Assembly: GCF_910592395.1 (NCBI RefSeq)
Contig: NC_088312.1
Coordinates: 19,413,292 to 19,477,291 of the forward strand
Origin: Lineus longissimus
Taxonomy: Eukaryota > Nemertea > Pilidiophora > Heteronemertea > Lineidae
DNA: 64,000 nucleotides
Direction: 5' to 3'
Below the pieces are notes generated by a model. That model did no database searches, was not told the origin of the DNA, and worked only from the letters and a program-made list of their open reading frames with translations. This document shows, one piece after another, positions 11,201-23,300 of this stretch; the first letter of the stretch is position 1, and each line of letters starts with the position of its first letter. The translations under genes and the position numbers were made by a program.

Positions 11201-13137
11201 ATGGTGAAAGTTATGTTAAAGCCGAAATGCTGGATGTAACAAATGAGTTCAGAGGGTTTGGCGAGGAATATGAAGACTATGACCAGGCCTAGCGTAGACC
11301 CTGTTAAGATGAGATACATCAGCTCAATACTTGAAGCTTTGATGAGTTTATCACTCTTAATTTTGTAAAAGAGGACCATCACAACTAGGCAAATGATAAT
11401 TCCAATTAAAGCTAGTAAAGACATAATAATAGCCAAGGAAGAGGTCCACTTGATGTAATCTGGTTCTATTTCGACGCATTTTCGAAAAGTTCGCTGTTCT
11501 GGCCACTCGAATATTTCACAGGGAATGCATTCAGTCGCTGATGAGTTTGTTATTTCGTTGGCACGGCATTTCCGGCAAGACCAGCAACATTTGTTCGATA
11601 TTTGGATCCGCTGATACCCAGCAGCGCAAGGTTTACTGCAAACAGTCTCCGGAATCTTATCCGAACCTTCCACAAAGTTAGTAAAGTTCGGGTGCCACTG
11701 AATCAAATTTGTATCCACAGTCAATGTTTGCGATGCAGTGTCTAACTCAGCAACACGCCTTGAATCGAAGTGGCCGTTTTCAAAGTAAACATTCCTCACT
11801 TCATATTTCCCCATGATGTCACCATTTTTATCAAATTGTACCTTCCCCAGGCGTCCGTCGAATGAGACATTTTTCAAATATCCTAGCAGAGCATGTCCCT
11901 TGATGCATTCTCTTGCCTTGCCTGGGGCCACATTGGGGCACTCCGCCAGAATGAGTCTATGAAGGGCATGAGCAAAACTGTACACAGCGTCAATGACCAT
12001 AGATGCTGGTCGATAGGAGAAGAATCCCTCATTTTCAGTCAATTTCAACCCAGTAGAACATCTATTGATGCTTCCTGTCATTTTACAGTTGAACTTATAT
12101 TCCCAGAATTGTTCAAGTATAATGCTACCATTAACGTCTGCAGTTGAAAGTTGTTTAAAATAGTCATCAAACTTTGGAACAGAGTTGCTGTACTGCGTCA
12201 CAACAAGGAGTCCATGAGTTAAACTCGCTTTTGTAGAATGTTTCGTATCTTGGACAAGCATTCCAAGTCCGTCTGACCCAACTAACACGAAGTCTCCTAG
12301 AACACCGATCTTATTCATTGCCTCCATAACAGCCGAAGCTTGCTCGAATAAACAATAAAATATGACGACGCGGGCATTTTTCTCCTCCACCAACGCCGTC
12401 ACGATATCATCAATTTCACTGTGCGTTGACTTCGTGGAAATTGTTTTCACGACTGCAAAACAGACTCCGTATGGTTCGACATTTTTCCGCACCAATTCAA
12501 TCCCATCACCATAACTTCCCTCTTGCCTCACAGCAGACAGATACGTCCAATTAAAGTGCTTGATAAGTTCTGCCAGCGCAAGAATCTGCCATCTATCCGG
12601 CGGGACAGTCCGTAAAAAGTACGGATGCCTTTCCTTTACACTCAGAACATCCGTAGTTGCGTAGGCGCTAATCTGAGGAATGTGGAAGAAGGACAAGAGG
12701 TGTGACTGAAGAACTCCGCCAGCGCTCATCTGTGGCCCAACTACACCGACAACATCAAAATAAGGATTTGCACACATCTCATTGAAAATTGTGCAGTCGG
12801 ATTTTGGATTCTTATCCGGGACCATGTATAGCGTCTGCGCCAGTGTGTTACGATCTGAGAAACAACTGTCAAAGATGACATACCCAAGTTTTATATTCGG
12901 GAGGATATCACTCCGGGCATTAATCTCTTTGACAGCAAACGGCATTGCCTCTGCCAGCATTACTAATCCGAAATTTGTCACTTTTCTGGCATTGCAATCA
13001 TCAGCAAGAGGAAATATACCCCCGAGCAACAGATCGCCTTTGCTGTATTGGTATCCTGTTTTTAAATCGGGCAGATATCCGCAGCTAACGTGAGAGATGA
13101 TTAAAGAGAGCACGGTAACTTGAACAACTCTCTTCAT
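8264..13137 (-). CDS. Metabotropic glutamate receptor-like class C GPCR
   Basis: Two exons: 13137-11065 and 8818-8264, joined in phase 0 (donor CAG/GTAAGT, acceptor TTTCAG), giving about 875 residues. The start at 13137 is chosen because MKRVVQVTVLSLIISHVSC is a good signal peptide; the frame is open with further ATGs up to 13239. An amino-terminal Venus-flytrap domain fills about residues 25-500. A nine-cysteine linker follows (VCSKPCAAGY to FRKC, about 505-560), then TM1 from about 564. The intron falls inside TM4; exon 2 supplies TM5-TM7, with VPQNFNETRFISF before TM6 as in mGluRs. Residues that in mGluR1 contact the amino-acid backbone appear kept: AT in SAYATTD, D in PPDR, Y in EGSYGDG and D in GSDG. 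The position of Ser186 is Tyr. It is a plasma-membrane dimer in known relatives; the exact ligand here is inference. Confidence 0.92.
8819..11064 (-). other. Intron of the class C receptor gene
   Basis: 2.25 kb between the two coding exons, with GTAAGT at the 5' end and a TTTCAG 3' end. I see no gene inside. Open frames at 8890-9276 and 9850-10056 (+) have no recognisable domain and are probably chance. Confidence 0.8.
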
Positions 13138-13239
13138 GTTTTCGTATAGAAATCGAATCGTCAACATTGATCTTGTTTTCATGAAAGCATAGATGATATC
13201 AATGATAAGAGTTGCCTTTTGAAAGATCAATCGGCGCAT

Positions 13240-14036
13240 TTAATCCTGTTATGAATAGAATCCTGAGGAATACGTGTTCATCTAATGGAAATTCGCCGAA
13301 ACTTTCTCACTCGCGTACAGGTTACACAAATGTTGATCATATCCCAAATGCTTTTCCATTTTTTTTCTCCATTTCAACTTTTGGTCTTTCACTTCCTCCT
13401 CATACTCAGGTTGCCTATTGCACCAATGGATTGGTCCGTGAGTGGTCCTCCGAATTCTATTCTGCAGAAGTCCACTGAATCGATCCACGCGCGAAATGAA
13501 TGCTATCTACACAGACAGCGGAAATCGACTATTTTTCAAACATGGCGAAAGCATTCTTGGCTCGTATCTCAGACCAACTCACAGGAAATCGTAAGGGGAT
13601 GATGATAAGAAATTGCATTTACACATGATGGAAAGATGCGAGCTATTCGCTGCTTTATGTGAATTCTCCAGACTTTTAACATGAATTAGATGGTTGAATT
13701 CTTAATAGGATGGTACCTCTAGACAAGAGATAATGTGTTTTTTTGCTAATAACATTACAGTTAAACCTCATGCCGTCTTCCCTACAGTCTATCTTCATAA
13801 ATCTGACGAACAAAAACTACACGAAATATGACGAAAACGTAACGATCGCAATTGAAGAGAATTAAACAAATGCTTCCGTAATGTAGCTTCTCTGTAATCC
13901 TCCTGTCGTCCACAACAAACCTAACGAGCATCAAGAGATAAAAGCCGATGATTTGTGCGTGACAGCGTGAAGCTTTCCTCGTACGGAATGATCAATAGCT
14001 GCTGATGTTATCACAGAGGAAACAAAGGAGACGGGC
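13240..14036. other. Upstream flank of the class C receptor
   Basis: Non-coding sequence that should contain the promoter and 5' UTR of the minus-strand receptor. No TATA box or repeat was identified with confidence. Confidence 0.4.
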
Positions 14037-15171
14037 TCGGTCTGCAGCGGGTATTAATAAACAGAGAAACAGGGAAACGAAGAAATCGAGAACTTCCCTC
14101 ATCGACTAGTTAGGCCTCGTCTCCCAATGCATTGCTACACAAAATCAGTACTTGTGTGCCAACAGCCATTTTGTTTTGTTCAAAATGAAGTAGCATCAAT
14201 ACTTGACTTGCCAAACTCAGCTCGACGCCGAACTGCAGCGCCACTCGCGGACAAAGATAGAACAACTCGACATTTTTTTCACCGGTTTTCTCGCTGCACA
14301 TGCGTACCAGCGTCATCTTTTGTTGATTTCCGCTGGTACGCATGCGCAGCGAGAAAACCGGTGAAAAAAATGTCGAGTTGTTCTATCTTTGTCCGCGAGT
14401 GGCGCTGCAGTTGGGCGTCGAGCTGAGTTTGGCAAGTCAAGTATTCAAAACAATTAAGGGGCGTATAGCCATGTAGCAAATCCTGACCTAGTTTGACAGT
14501 TTTGACAGTGTATTAGGTTATTAAAACCAAGAAAACAACCACTAAAAACCAATCAACCAAGACTTTAGTTGGGCAATTTTAGACCTGGTAACCTCGTCCC
14601 TCCTGCTTGTTTGGTCCTGTGGACGAGGCTTGTTTCGCAAGGCGGGTAGCGTCTGGCAGGGCAACAGAGTCGAGAATATCGGAGATGAAATGCTTTATTT
14701 CTCACGTCGGACTACGATCTACTGTTACACCGGGTAGATCTAAAATACAGACTTTGCTAATTAAGACTGGACTATGCTGAATACTCAACAAGGCTGAAAT
14801 GAGATATGAAGTGGGGGTGCAACTTCGCCGTGCCAGGTGTACATCGGTGCTTTGAGAAGGGACGCAGATGGGAACCATTTTACTGACACTTCTCTTAATA
14901 ACTGAATGGTTTCATTCTCCTATCCAACCAGTAAATAAACGGTCTTAACTTCTGCACTGGACATATTATACACCTCCAGAAATGCACAATCACTCTGTCT
15001 GCAATGTGGAATTAGCATACTAGAAGGGCCTTCTGTGCTAGCATATTAGTCTATTTTCACGCCGTACATTATAGACATGGGTTTTAAGGCCTAACTACTC
15101 GATATGGGAAGTTCTCGATTTCTTCGTTTCTCTGTTTCTCTGTTTATTAGTACCCGTCTGCAGCCGGTATC
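14037..15171. mobile_element. Non-autonomous inverted-repeat DNA element of about 1.1 kb
   Basis: The left arm (about 14037-14117) and right arm (about 15087-15171) are inverted repeats of about 80 bases, near 90 percent alike, each containing aataaacagagaaacag on the outward-reading strand. The interior has no transposase and carries a second, tight palindrome at 14198-14445. The target-site duplication is not certain, so the superfamily is not assigned. Confidence 0.7.
14198..14445. repeat. 248-bp near-perfect palindrome
   Basis: Two arms of about 115 bases run from aatacttgacttgccaaact to its complement at the right end. They differ by a few bases (for example cgacgccgaactg versus cagttgggcgtcg) and are separated by about 18 bases. 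As RNA or single-stranded DNA it would form a long hairpin. It lies inside the larger inverted-repeat element, so it is either the core of that element or a nested insertion. Confidence 0.85.
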
Positions 15172-17305
15172 TGTTACATGGGAACTCCCCGAACAAGCAA
15201 CCTGCTTCTCAGGGCAGTGACATATCTGAATGTTACTACCCTTACGTTCTTGCTACAAAATACGCGCCGGGTGCAAAATACACGTCCATTTGGTATTCAA
15301 ATGAAATCATTGCGACGATGAGCGAACATTGACCTAAATATACACTTTATACACCAGTACATGGACTAGTCTGGTAGTCAACTGTCAGTGAGTGCAGGTC
15401 GATCACTTAGCGACGGCTTGTATAGATTTGGAATACAAATCATGTTCGACTTGATGATAAATACGGAATGATAACCTCCTCAATGACATGATTTCATCTC
15501 CTTCCTTTCTTTCCTATGGCCTCTGCTTCGATCTGGTCATGGGTGATGATCAGGTAGTCCGTGCTTTGAAATTATCTCATGCCGGATCAATGTATGTCGA
15601 TTCGCTTTCATTCTCATGCGCCTGATGAGTTACATTTATTTCCGCATCAACCTTATTCAGGACAGGAATATCAGCCTAATTGGCCTGGGTTAGCATAAGA
15701 GCCAGTTTGTAATGACTTTGAGGAGGATTTGTAAACAAGGTGTTTTAGAATGAATCACGTGTTGTAATCAAATTTATGAATTCATTCCTTGCCTAATCTA
15801 TACTCATCCTTTAGTGTGTGTAAATTTCTTTTTGATATTGTCTTTTTGATATTGGTGTTCCAAGTAATATCAAATAAAATGTCAAATCACACTAGTGATG
15901 AATTGGTCCACCATCCTGCTTCTATATTTCCTTAAGCCTATCCTACCGTGCGCCAACTGACACGGACTGACGGAAATATTGTTTAAAACTGTCAAGAATA
16001 AAACCCAGATCCAATGATAAATATACATGTACTCCGTGGCACTTAATTGACGGGTACATCACCTGGGACACCTGCAGGCAACGTGTCGGGGACTACATTG
16101 GAATTTTTTTTCAAGTTTTCTTCAATTGACCAAAAACGCCTTCTGCACCAAATTTTCAGAATGGTTCGTCATGTCCAAGTGCCTTGTTTAGGCTCATGCG
16201 CATTGTCGGCTTGTTATGGACTTGTTCTGAACTTCTTCAATAGTAGGTAGCATCACGGACATGTGTTGTCGAGTACGCCGGGTGAACCTAATACAATACG
16301 AAAGTCATACAAACAACTGGCAAAATGACACTATTGTCTATGTTATAGTAAGTATTTTTATTGATCAGCACTTTCATGATATGTACAAAATAATGTAAAT
16401 GGTTCAATAAAACGTACAACGAGCGAGAATCAAGAAATGTAATCTAACTCTCCTTTTTTATGATATGTGGAATAAAATGTAAAATAGCAAGAAGTGGAAG
16501 AGTCACAACTCCTCTTACAATTCTACAACTTGTCCGGCTCCGGGGTGGAGAACACGAAATTATTTATAGAAGTTGCATCTATAATGGTCGCCGCGCGATA
16601 TAACAAAGGTCTCGACTTTTATTCATTCATGGTCGGACAGAAATCCATTCCACGTTTAAGCCTTTGGATGAGTAGGTCTGGGCACCAAGTGTTCATTAGA
16701 TGGTGACTTATGCCCATCATTACAATTAATTACCAGAAATTGAACACTCTTCCAAGAAGAAATGCCGCTACCATGTATAGATAAAAATGTATGCCTTTTC
16801 TGATTGCGCGCGGCGGCCACTCGGTTTAACTTGTACATTGTGCAGGTGTTTCCTTACACTAATTGGCGTCCCGGAATGAAGCTATCGATAAATGTTCCGG
16901 TCTTCCTTCTTCCCTTTTAATTTTGTCAGCATAAAATCTAGTTTTACTTTCATTAGTGATCGCCTTAATCGCCTTAATTCACCTGGCAATAAGAGTGGCA
17001 GTCGTGTATGGTATTTCGTTCTGGAACACCATGTAGAAAAGATTTAGAAAGCACGTGAGCCTGTTCTATCTCCCTTGTACATGATGACCTATCATTTATA
17101 ATTATCGAAAAATATACCAATAATCTAATTGATTGATATGCACATGTAAAACTACGCATCGTTTTCTTTTCGAATGACCTTTACGGAATATCACACCCAC
17201 ACCAAATCATTGTTTGATTGTGCCACTCCCTTTTCCCACACCTTGTACGCCAACGCAGACTCGTCGGCGCTAGCACCTAGTTCCCGATTCACATAATGTC
17301 GCTCC
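15172..17305. other. Intergenic stretch, 3' side of the Reeler-domain gene
   Basis: No gene, RNA or mobile element is recognised. Short open frames at 16047, 16494 and 16656 have no domain features. The 3' UTR of the minus-strand gene should lie in 17305 and below; a minus-strand AATAAA near 16355 is far and uncertain. Confidence 0.4.
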
Positions 17306-20300
17306 TTATTCTGCAACATTTTTCGTAAGTTCCTCATTGGGTTCGTCTAAAATGTCAATGCGTGGTTTGTGAATGTGTGGCTTCCACGCGGTTTTGAAGT
17401 GTTTCCTGACGAGTGCCATCGCGTGACTTGGAACGTTCTGTACAACCACCCGTTCGATTGGTTTGACAGTGTCAATGATTTCTTTCACAGGTGATGATGC
17501 CTGTTTCTTCAAAATGTTCTGCCTGCAAGGACAATATCAACAAATAAAGACATGTCAAGACAAGAAATATTCTGTAGACGTGACCATAGCCACGGAATTG
17601 GGACTTAGCAGCCTCCGAAACGACCGACCGTTCACCAAAAAAGGATTCCGGTTACACGGGTACCAATTGATCTCGGGTCTCATAAGCAAAACTGGTGGGG
17701 TGCCATGACTTTTACGCCACGATGTGCCGACTATACGCATGCCTAACACTGCGCCCTCGCTCATGACCCCCGGAGCAAATTCTTTGTAACACACTTCGAA
17801 CGCTCTCGTGCAACATTGAAACTTGTTGTTTTGAGAACGACTACAACAAGAGCCGAAGACTCTCAAATGATTAGTTTTGAAATTGGTGAGTACTGAGTTC
17901 GGACAGCATACGTACCTAACCGTCGTCCTTATGCAGCACCTCCTGGACACGGCTTTACATTTCCTGCGGACCAGACCGTGCAGTCTGTTGCCAATGGCCT
18001 TGCTCTTCGCCACGCATGTCGCCCATCGGTGCGAGGTGGAATTCTGGGAAGCCCTCCTGCCGGCCCAACAACATTTCTTCAGGACCATTCGTCTCCGTGG
18101 TCTTCGGTGTCCAGCTGAAATAGGAAAACATCGGAGACCGATGAGACAGACGTATCGATTAACCTCACTGATATCAGAGTCTTTCAATACATTTATTGAA
18201 AGACTCTGCTGATAGGAATGGCTTGTGAAGCAAGCCGAGAACAATCACACACATTCTATTCAAATCATCATACACAAATAAAATGAAGTTATGGCTGGTG
18301 AAAGTGTCAATGAGCTTCAATTCCCAGTTGTCATGGTTGTGAGCCCGCAAAAGAATGATATCACGTAAGAGCACGTGTCACTCAAGGACTCCAGCAGTGT
18401 TGTTGACAATGCAATGTTGCTTAAACTTACGTCGTCGTTGACTTGTCTTCACATCAATCTCTTCATCAAGTTCCTCGTCGTCATCGTCCAAGTCTTCATC
18501 ACTGTAGCGGAAGTCCTCATCGTCCAGGTCCTCGTCAGTGAGGTCCTGATCCAAGATCGCCTCTACCTCCTCCTTGAGTTCGCTGGGCCTGTCTATGAGA
18601 CCGCGTCGCTTCCAAACGGGCATGGCTATGTCATCAATGAAATCTTTCTTCAATTCGATCTTGTCGGATGTGTCGTCCGGTGTTACTTCTAGTTCTACCT
18701 CTAGTTCAACCTCCGTAGGTGGATTTTGTTGCTTTGGCTAAAGAGATCAAATAAAGCTGTTTTTACTGCAGGGACTAGAGCAGAAGTCGGAGTAAGTCGG
18801 AACCACGGCGAGAGCTCGACTACACCGGACATTCTCTATATAATGCGTTTTTATTTACCAGTTATTTGTATTGTCTTGGAGATTCCTATTATTCCGATTG
18901 TACAACCGTGACAACATATTTCTGTCTTCCCGGCGCGGACTAGCACTAACATGACTAAGAAGGACTTCGACGGTGAAACATCGGTTCAAGAATCCAAAAT
19001 TCTAAATAGGGTTTTGCAATGTATCCTCTCACCTTATAAGTTCCTATTTGGTGGTTGCCGAGTTCGTCTCTGTCATTATCGATTACAGTTTCCAACCAGT
19101 CACCGTCCTCCTCTTCTGAGTCCGATTGATCGTCTTCTACCGATTCAATAGGGCTGGCTGAAGGAGCTGCAGCGAAAGAATATACAGTATAGTTGTAGCG
19201 AATGGCGACGTGATGGAGTTCCTGTTCTTGTCCCTTTGTTCTTGACAGAGTGAAGCTATGTTCTTGTTTTTATTCTTGAAGCTTGTTCCCTTGAGTAAAG
19301 CTATGCATTTGACATCATGGCCCGATGGCCCGTTTGTCCCTAACGCTGGCGTTAACTTAACTTTCCAAAGGGCTTTACTGAAGGAGATAACGCCAGGTTA
19401 AATCAACTCCAACGAAAATGATAGCATTTTTGAACAACCAGAGCCAGATGAACTAACATTTATCTGGACATTCATTTTGTGGAACGTTGAACTAAGATGA
19501 TGCACATTGCAAGCGTGTACATACCTTGTATATCATATTCCTCAACGCTCTCGCTCTCATCCTTCGGTATCACCGATGTCTCAGCCAGCTCGGCCTCCTT
19601 AGTTGGCGCTTGCGTGGTGTCTCTCGACAGTTCCGCGAGTTCTTTCAACTCGACCTGTTTCCCATTACCGTGACGTCCATGATTGAGCACTGGGTGGCCA
19701 GCGACAGGGTGGGTGGTCTGGTTGAAGCAGTCGTACCGTTCAATTCCTGCAATAGAAAAAATATGACATGATTGTCTTTCAATTCTTCCTTTTTGTTATG
19801 TTTTGTCTTGCTCTATTATCTATCTGATTTGATACCGTCAATCAGTGCCACGGACAACTCACAAGCCATATATCAGGAGCCACATCCCCTTAGGCGGGGA
19901 CAGAATTTAAGGGCGAATCCGTGACAGGTCTACGGGGGTGTTAAGATAACTAGGTGAGAAACGGGAAAGGCAAACTCAAAAAGGAAGGGAACTGCCAGCT
20001 ATGGGCGCACATGGTAAACACAAAACGAATGATTCGAATTTCCTTTGGGCGACTATGAATTTGCTTACTATAACTTTCAAAACATTCTGGGGCCTCTCAC
20101 TGGCCAATCCAGGTTTCCCAATTTTGACTTTAAAATTTCTAGTCAACTACCTGAAAGAAGGGATTTTGGCTTACCTGTCATGCCACAGCACGTATCCCTG
20201 GCCTCGGCGATCTTCCATCGGACGAGAGTGGTGGACGGATTGGCGCAGAGGGGTACCTGGAAATCAGGAGCACACACCACGTCCATACGCTGACGGCGGA

Positions 20301-23300
20301 TACAGGCATAACGGGATTCACCAGTCTGAAAAACGGATATATCGTAACCTTTTAAATTAAGACACTTATTATACTAATTATACACTTTTAAATGTATACA
20401 TCTAAAACGAAAACTTTTGAATCAGAATACATCACGAATAGTGACGTGTCAGAAATCATCAACTGTCGACAGCTTTTGAATTTCGCCAAAGCTGAAAGTG
20501 TAATATTATGGCACTTGTGTTGGTTTTACAAGCATCGAAACACGTTCTAACATGTCAAAGGACGACCAATCGAAGTACAAATCGCTTATCAAGGTTTTAA
20601 AGGGCAAGCAACTTGAACTCAGCGTTGCACCTTAATTTACTCCCTCAAGATATCTCTAGCGCATTTCAATGATTCAAAGATTGTGACTGAGGTAAACATG
20701 AATTAACGGCAACCATCTTGCAACAACCGGTGTTTAAGTTTGAAATGTCCCAGGATATGACGTCAGGGAAACAAAGGATTCTATTGCGCGCTTTAAATCT
20801 CTAAGCAGTTGATGGCCAATACCTATAGAACCATTTGCGGTACCATAATTCGTCAGAATACCATAGGGTCAGACACCTTTTCCAGGGGGACATTTTTTAC
20901 TTCTACACCGGGAGTTGCATGCTGGCGACAGGCGCTGATAATTTATCACATCGGTTCCGATACATACCTTCCCACAACAACTCTTGGTGTGCTGTTTGGT
21001 TTCGTGCCATCTCTTCCTAATCTCAGCGTTATCAAACTCCTCAATTCGTCTCTTTGCCTGCTCCTCCTCGTAGCCGGGTGGCCCCCTTTTGCGGAAGGTT
21101 GGCCTCTCATGGCCAGTCGAGTCGGGACATCCGAAGTGGGGCATCTGAAACGGCGGTGAGTTCATGCTGTCCTCGCCCTTGGTCTCGTCGAGAATTTTCT
21201 CAATTGTAAGGCAGAGTTGGTCGATAAGGAAGTTGGGTGGGCCCTGAAAGTGAAACGATGTTTTGAATCGAAATTACAGACCTTACATGAACAAATGTTC
21301 AGCAAACCATATCTAGATAACTAAGCATTCGTCTGCGCCGGAATTTTGAACAGGAAACGAGAAGCTACATTTTTTGGGTGGTGTCAACGTAAGCTAAAGA
21401 ACTGAAGTAGGCTAACGAAAATGAGGAAGTTGAGAAGAGGATCCTAACCATTAGATGATGCCTGACGAGTCCGAGTGGGTTCTTCTTTCCCTTCAACAGC
21501 CCGAATCGCCTGCCTTGGAAGCCCATCTTTTGATCGATCGATTTCTGGATCTGTACTTTCTTTTTCTGTGCTGCAAAGCGGCTGATGACGTGTTGGGGTT
21601 TCTGAGGGGAGACATCGGTTTTACGCCAAGGGTGGTTGAAGCGGCCATTAACGCGAGCACCTGCGGGAGACTTCGGGGGCACTCTGTAGTTGAACCCTGG
21701 TCGCCTGAATCTTGGTGGAACTCTCCCGGCAATTGGTCGTCTCGGTATTTTGGGTCGGCCGAGATGTCCCCTGTGGGTCATCTTCCTTCCGGGCATTCGA
21801 CCGCGGCCAACGACCCTCGACCACGGGCGTCTTCTAGCTGGGTACAGTGATTCCTCACTGCTCTCGAGCTCATCAGACTCAGATAAGTCTTTTTCGTATT
21901 CCTCACTTGAGCTGTCAAGGTCACTGGAATCGCTGGAATCAGACTCATCGGACTCGGATGAGTCTTCTTCGGATCCTTCACTTGAGCTGTCAATGTCACT
22001 AGAATCGCTGAAATCATCATCGTCAAAGTCAACCTCATCGTCATCATCGTCTTCTTCATCAATCTCACCAACATCAACAACAACTACATCATCCAAATCC
22101 TCATCGCTATCGTCGTCTACTTCATCCAAAAGTGCCTCATCAAGGTCATCAAATTCATCCTCGATGTCGTATTCATCAACCTCATCACTGCCTTCGTCAA
22201 TAAGATCAATCAATGATGTTTTCATTGGTGCTTCCTCTTCATCGAAGGGGACTTTAGCGGTGACGACATCTTTTGGCTCGTATTCGACATGATGGACCAT
22301 TTTCACCACTTGTTTCTTAGGTGGTGGAGGGTTGGTTGCTGGAAAAAGGTAACATCGTTTTGAGAACATTCGAACTTTGTACGACGCAAAACCAAATTTG
22401 TGTCAACCCGACGAAAGTCTGCTTGAATCAAGGCAAATGTGACTCGTTCAGTTCACCAGCAATCTCGAAGTGTCATCCTGGCCTTGGTAGAAATCGGCTG
22501 GAGATTATTCGGTGCACGTGGGACTTCTGTTTTTGAGGCATCAACTATGAACTGGGATAAGTGGATGGCAAATATATGCAGTGAGATTCAGTTGGAAACA
22601 AAATGGAAAAGTTCCTTGTCACACGTAGACCAGGGAAGTCAAAATTGTCAATCGATGTCATGGCAAATTTACTTGCTGAGCGAACATGAACATGAACTTC
22701 GTGTAGAAGTTTGAAACGTCTTAGGACAGAATGTCCAGGGAATAAATGGTTCTATTTTGCCCTTTATCATATACAGTAGAACCTCTCTATTAAGGACACC
22801 CTCGGGACTGACAAATGCTGTCCTTAATAGAGAGGTGTCCTGATAAGAGAGGTCAAATTGAATGGAAATAACCAATTTGGGACCAACACTAGTGTCCTTA
22901 ATAGAGAGGTTGACCTTATTAGAGAAATGTCCGATAAGAGAGGTTCTACTGTACCATAATCCTTCAGATTACAATTGGGGCGCTTTATATAGGGTGACAT
23001 TTTCTACTTGTCCACCGAGAAATGATACCGTACATGAACAAGTTTAAGAAGACAAATGGCGTACCTGGTTCCGGCCAGGGACACAGTGTCAGTGTAAGAG
23101 GTCCTTCAAACACACCGGCGGCGTCTACGTAGGCGATGTCGTGCATTGCAGCTATCACCGTAGCTCTGAAAAATACCGAACACCATCGCTTTAGAAAAAG
23201 TCCACTTGATGATACAATCGGTTTACATTGTAAGAAGTGTACTAAGAATGGTATGTTTACCACTGAAGATGATTGAGGAGGATGTGTCAACCAGGAAGTA

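Noticed and set aside
21690-22292. Serine-rich plus-strand frame of 200 codons
   Set aside because: It is the antisense of the Asp/Ser tract of the Reeler-domain gene; the minus strand has spliced exons and matching phases.
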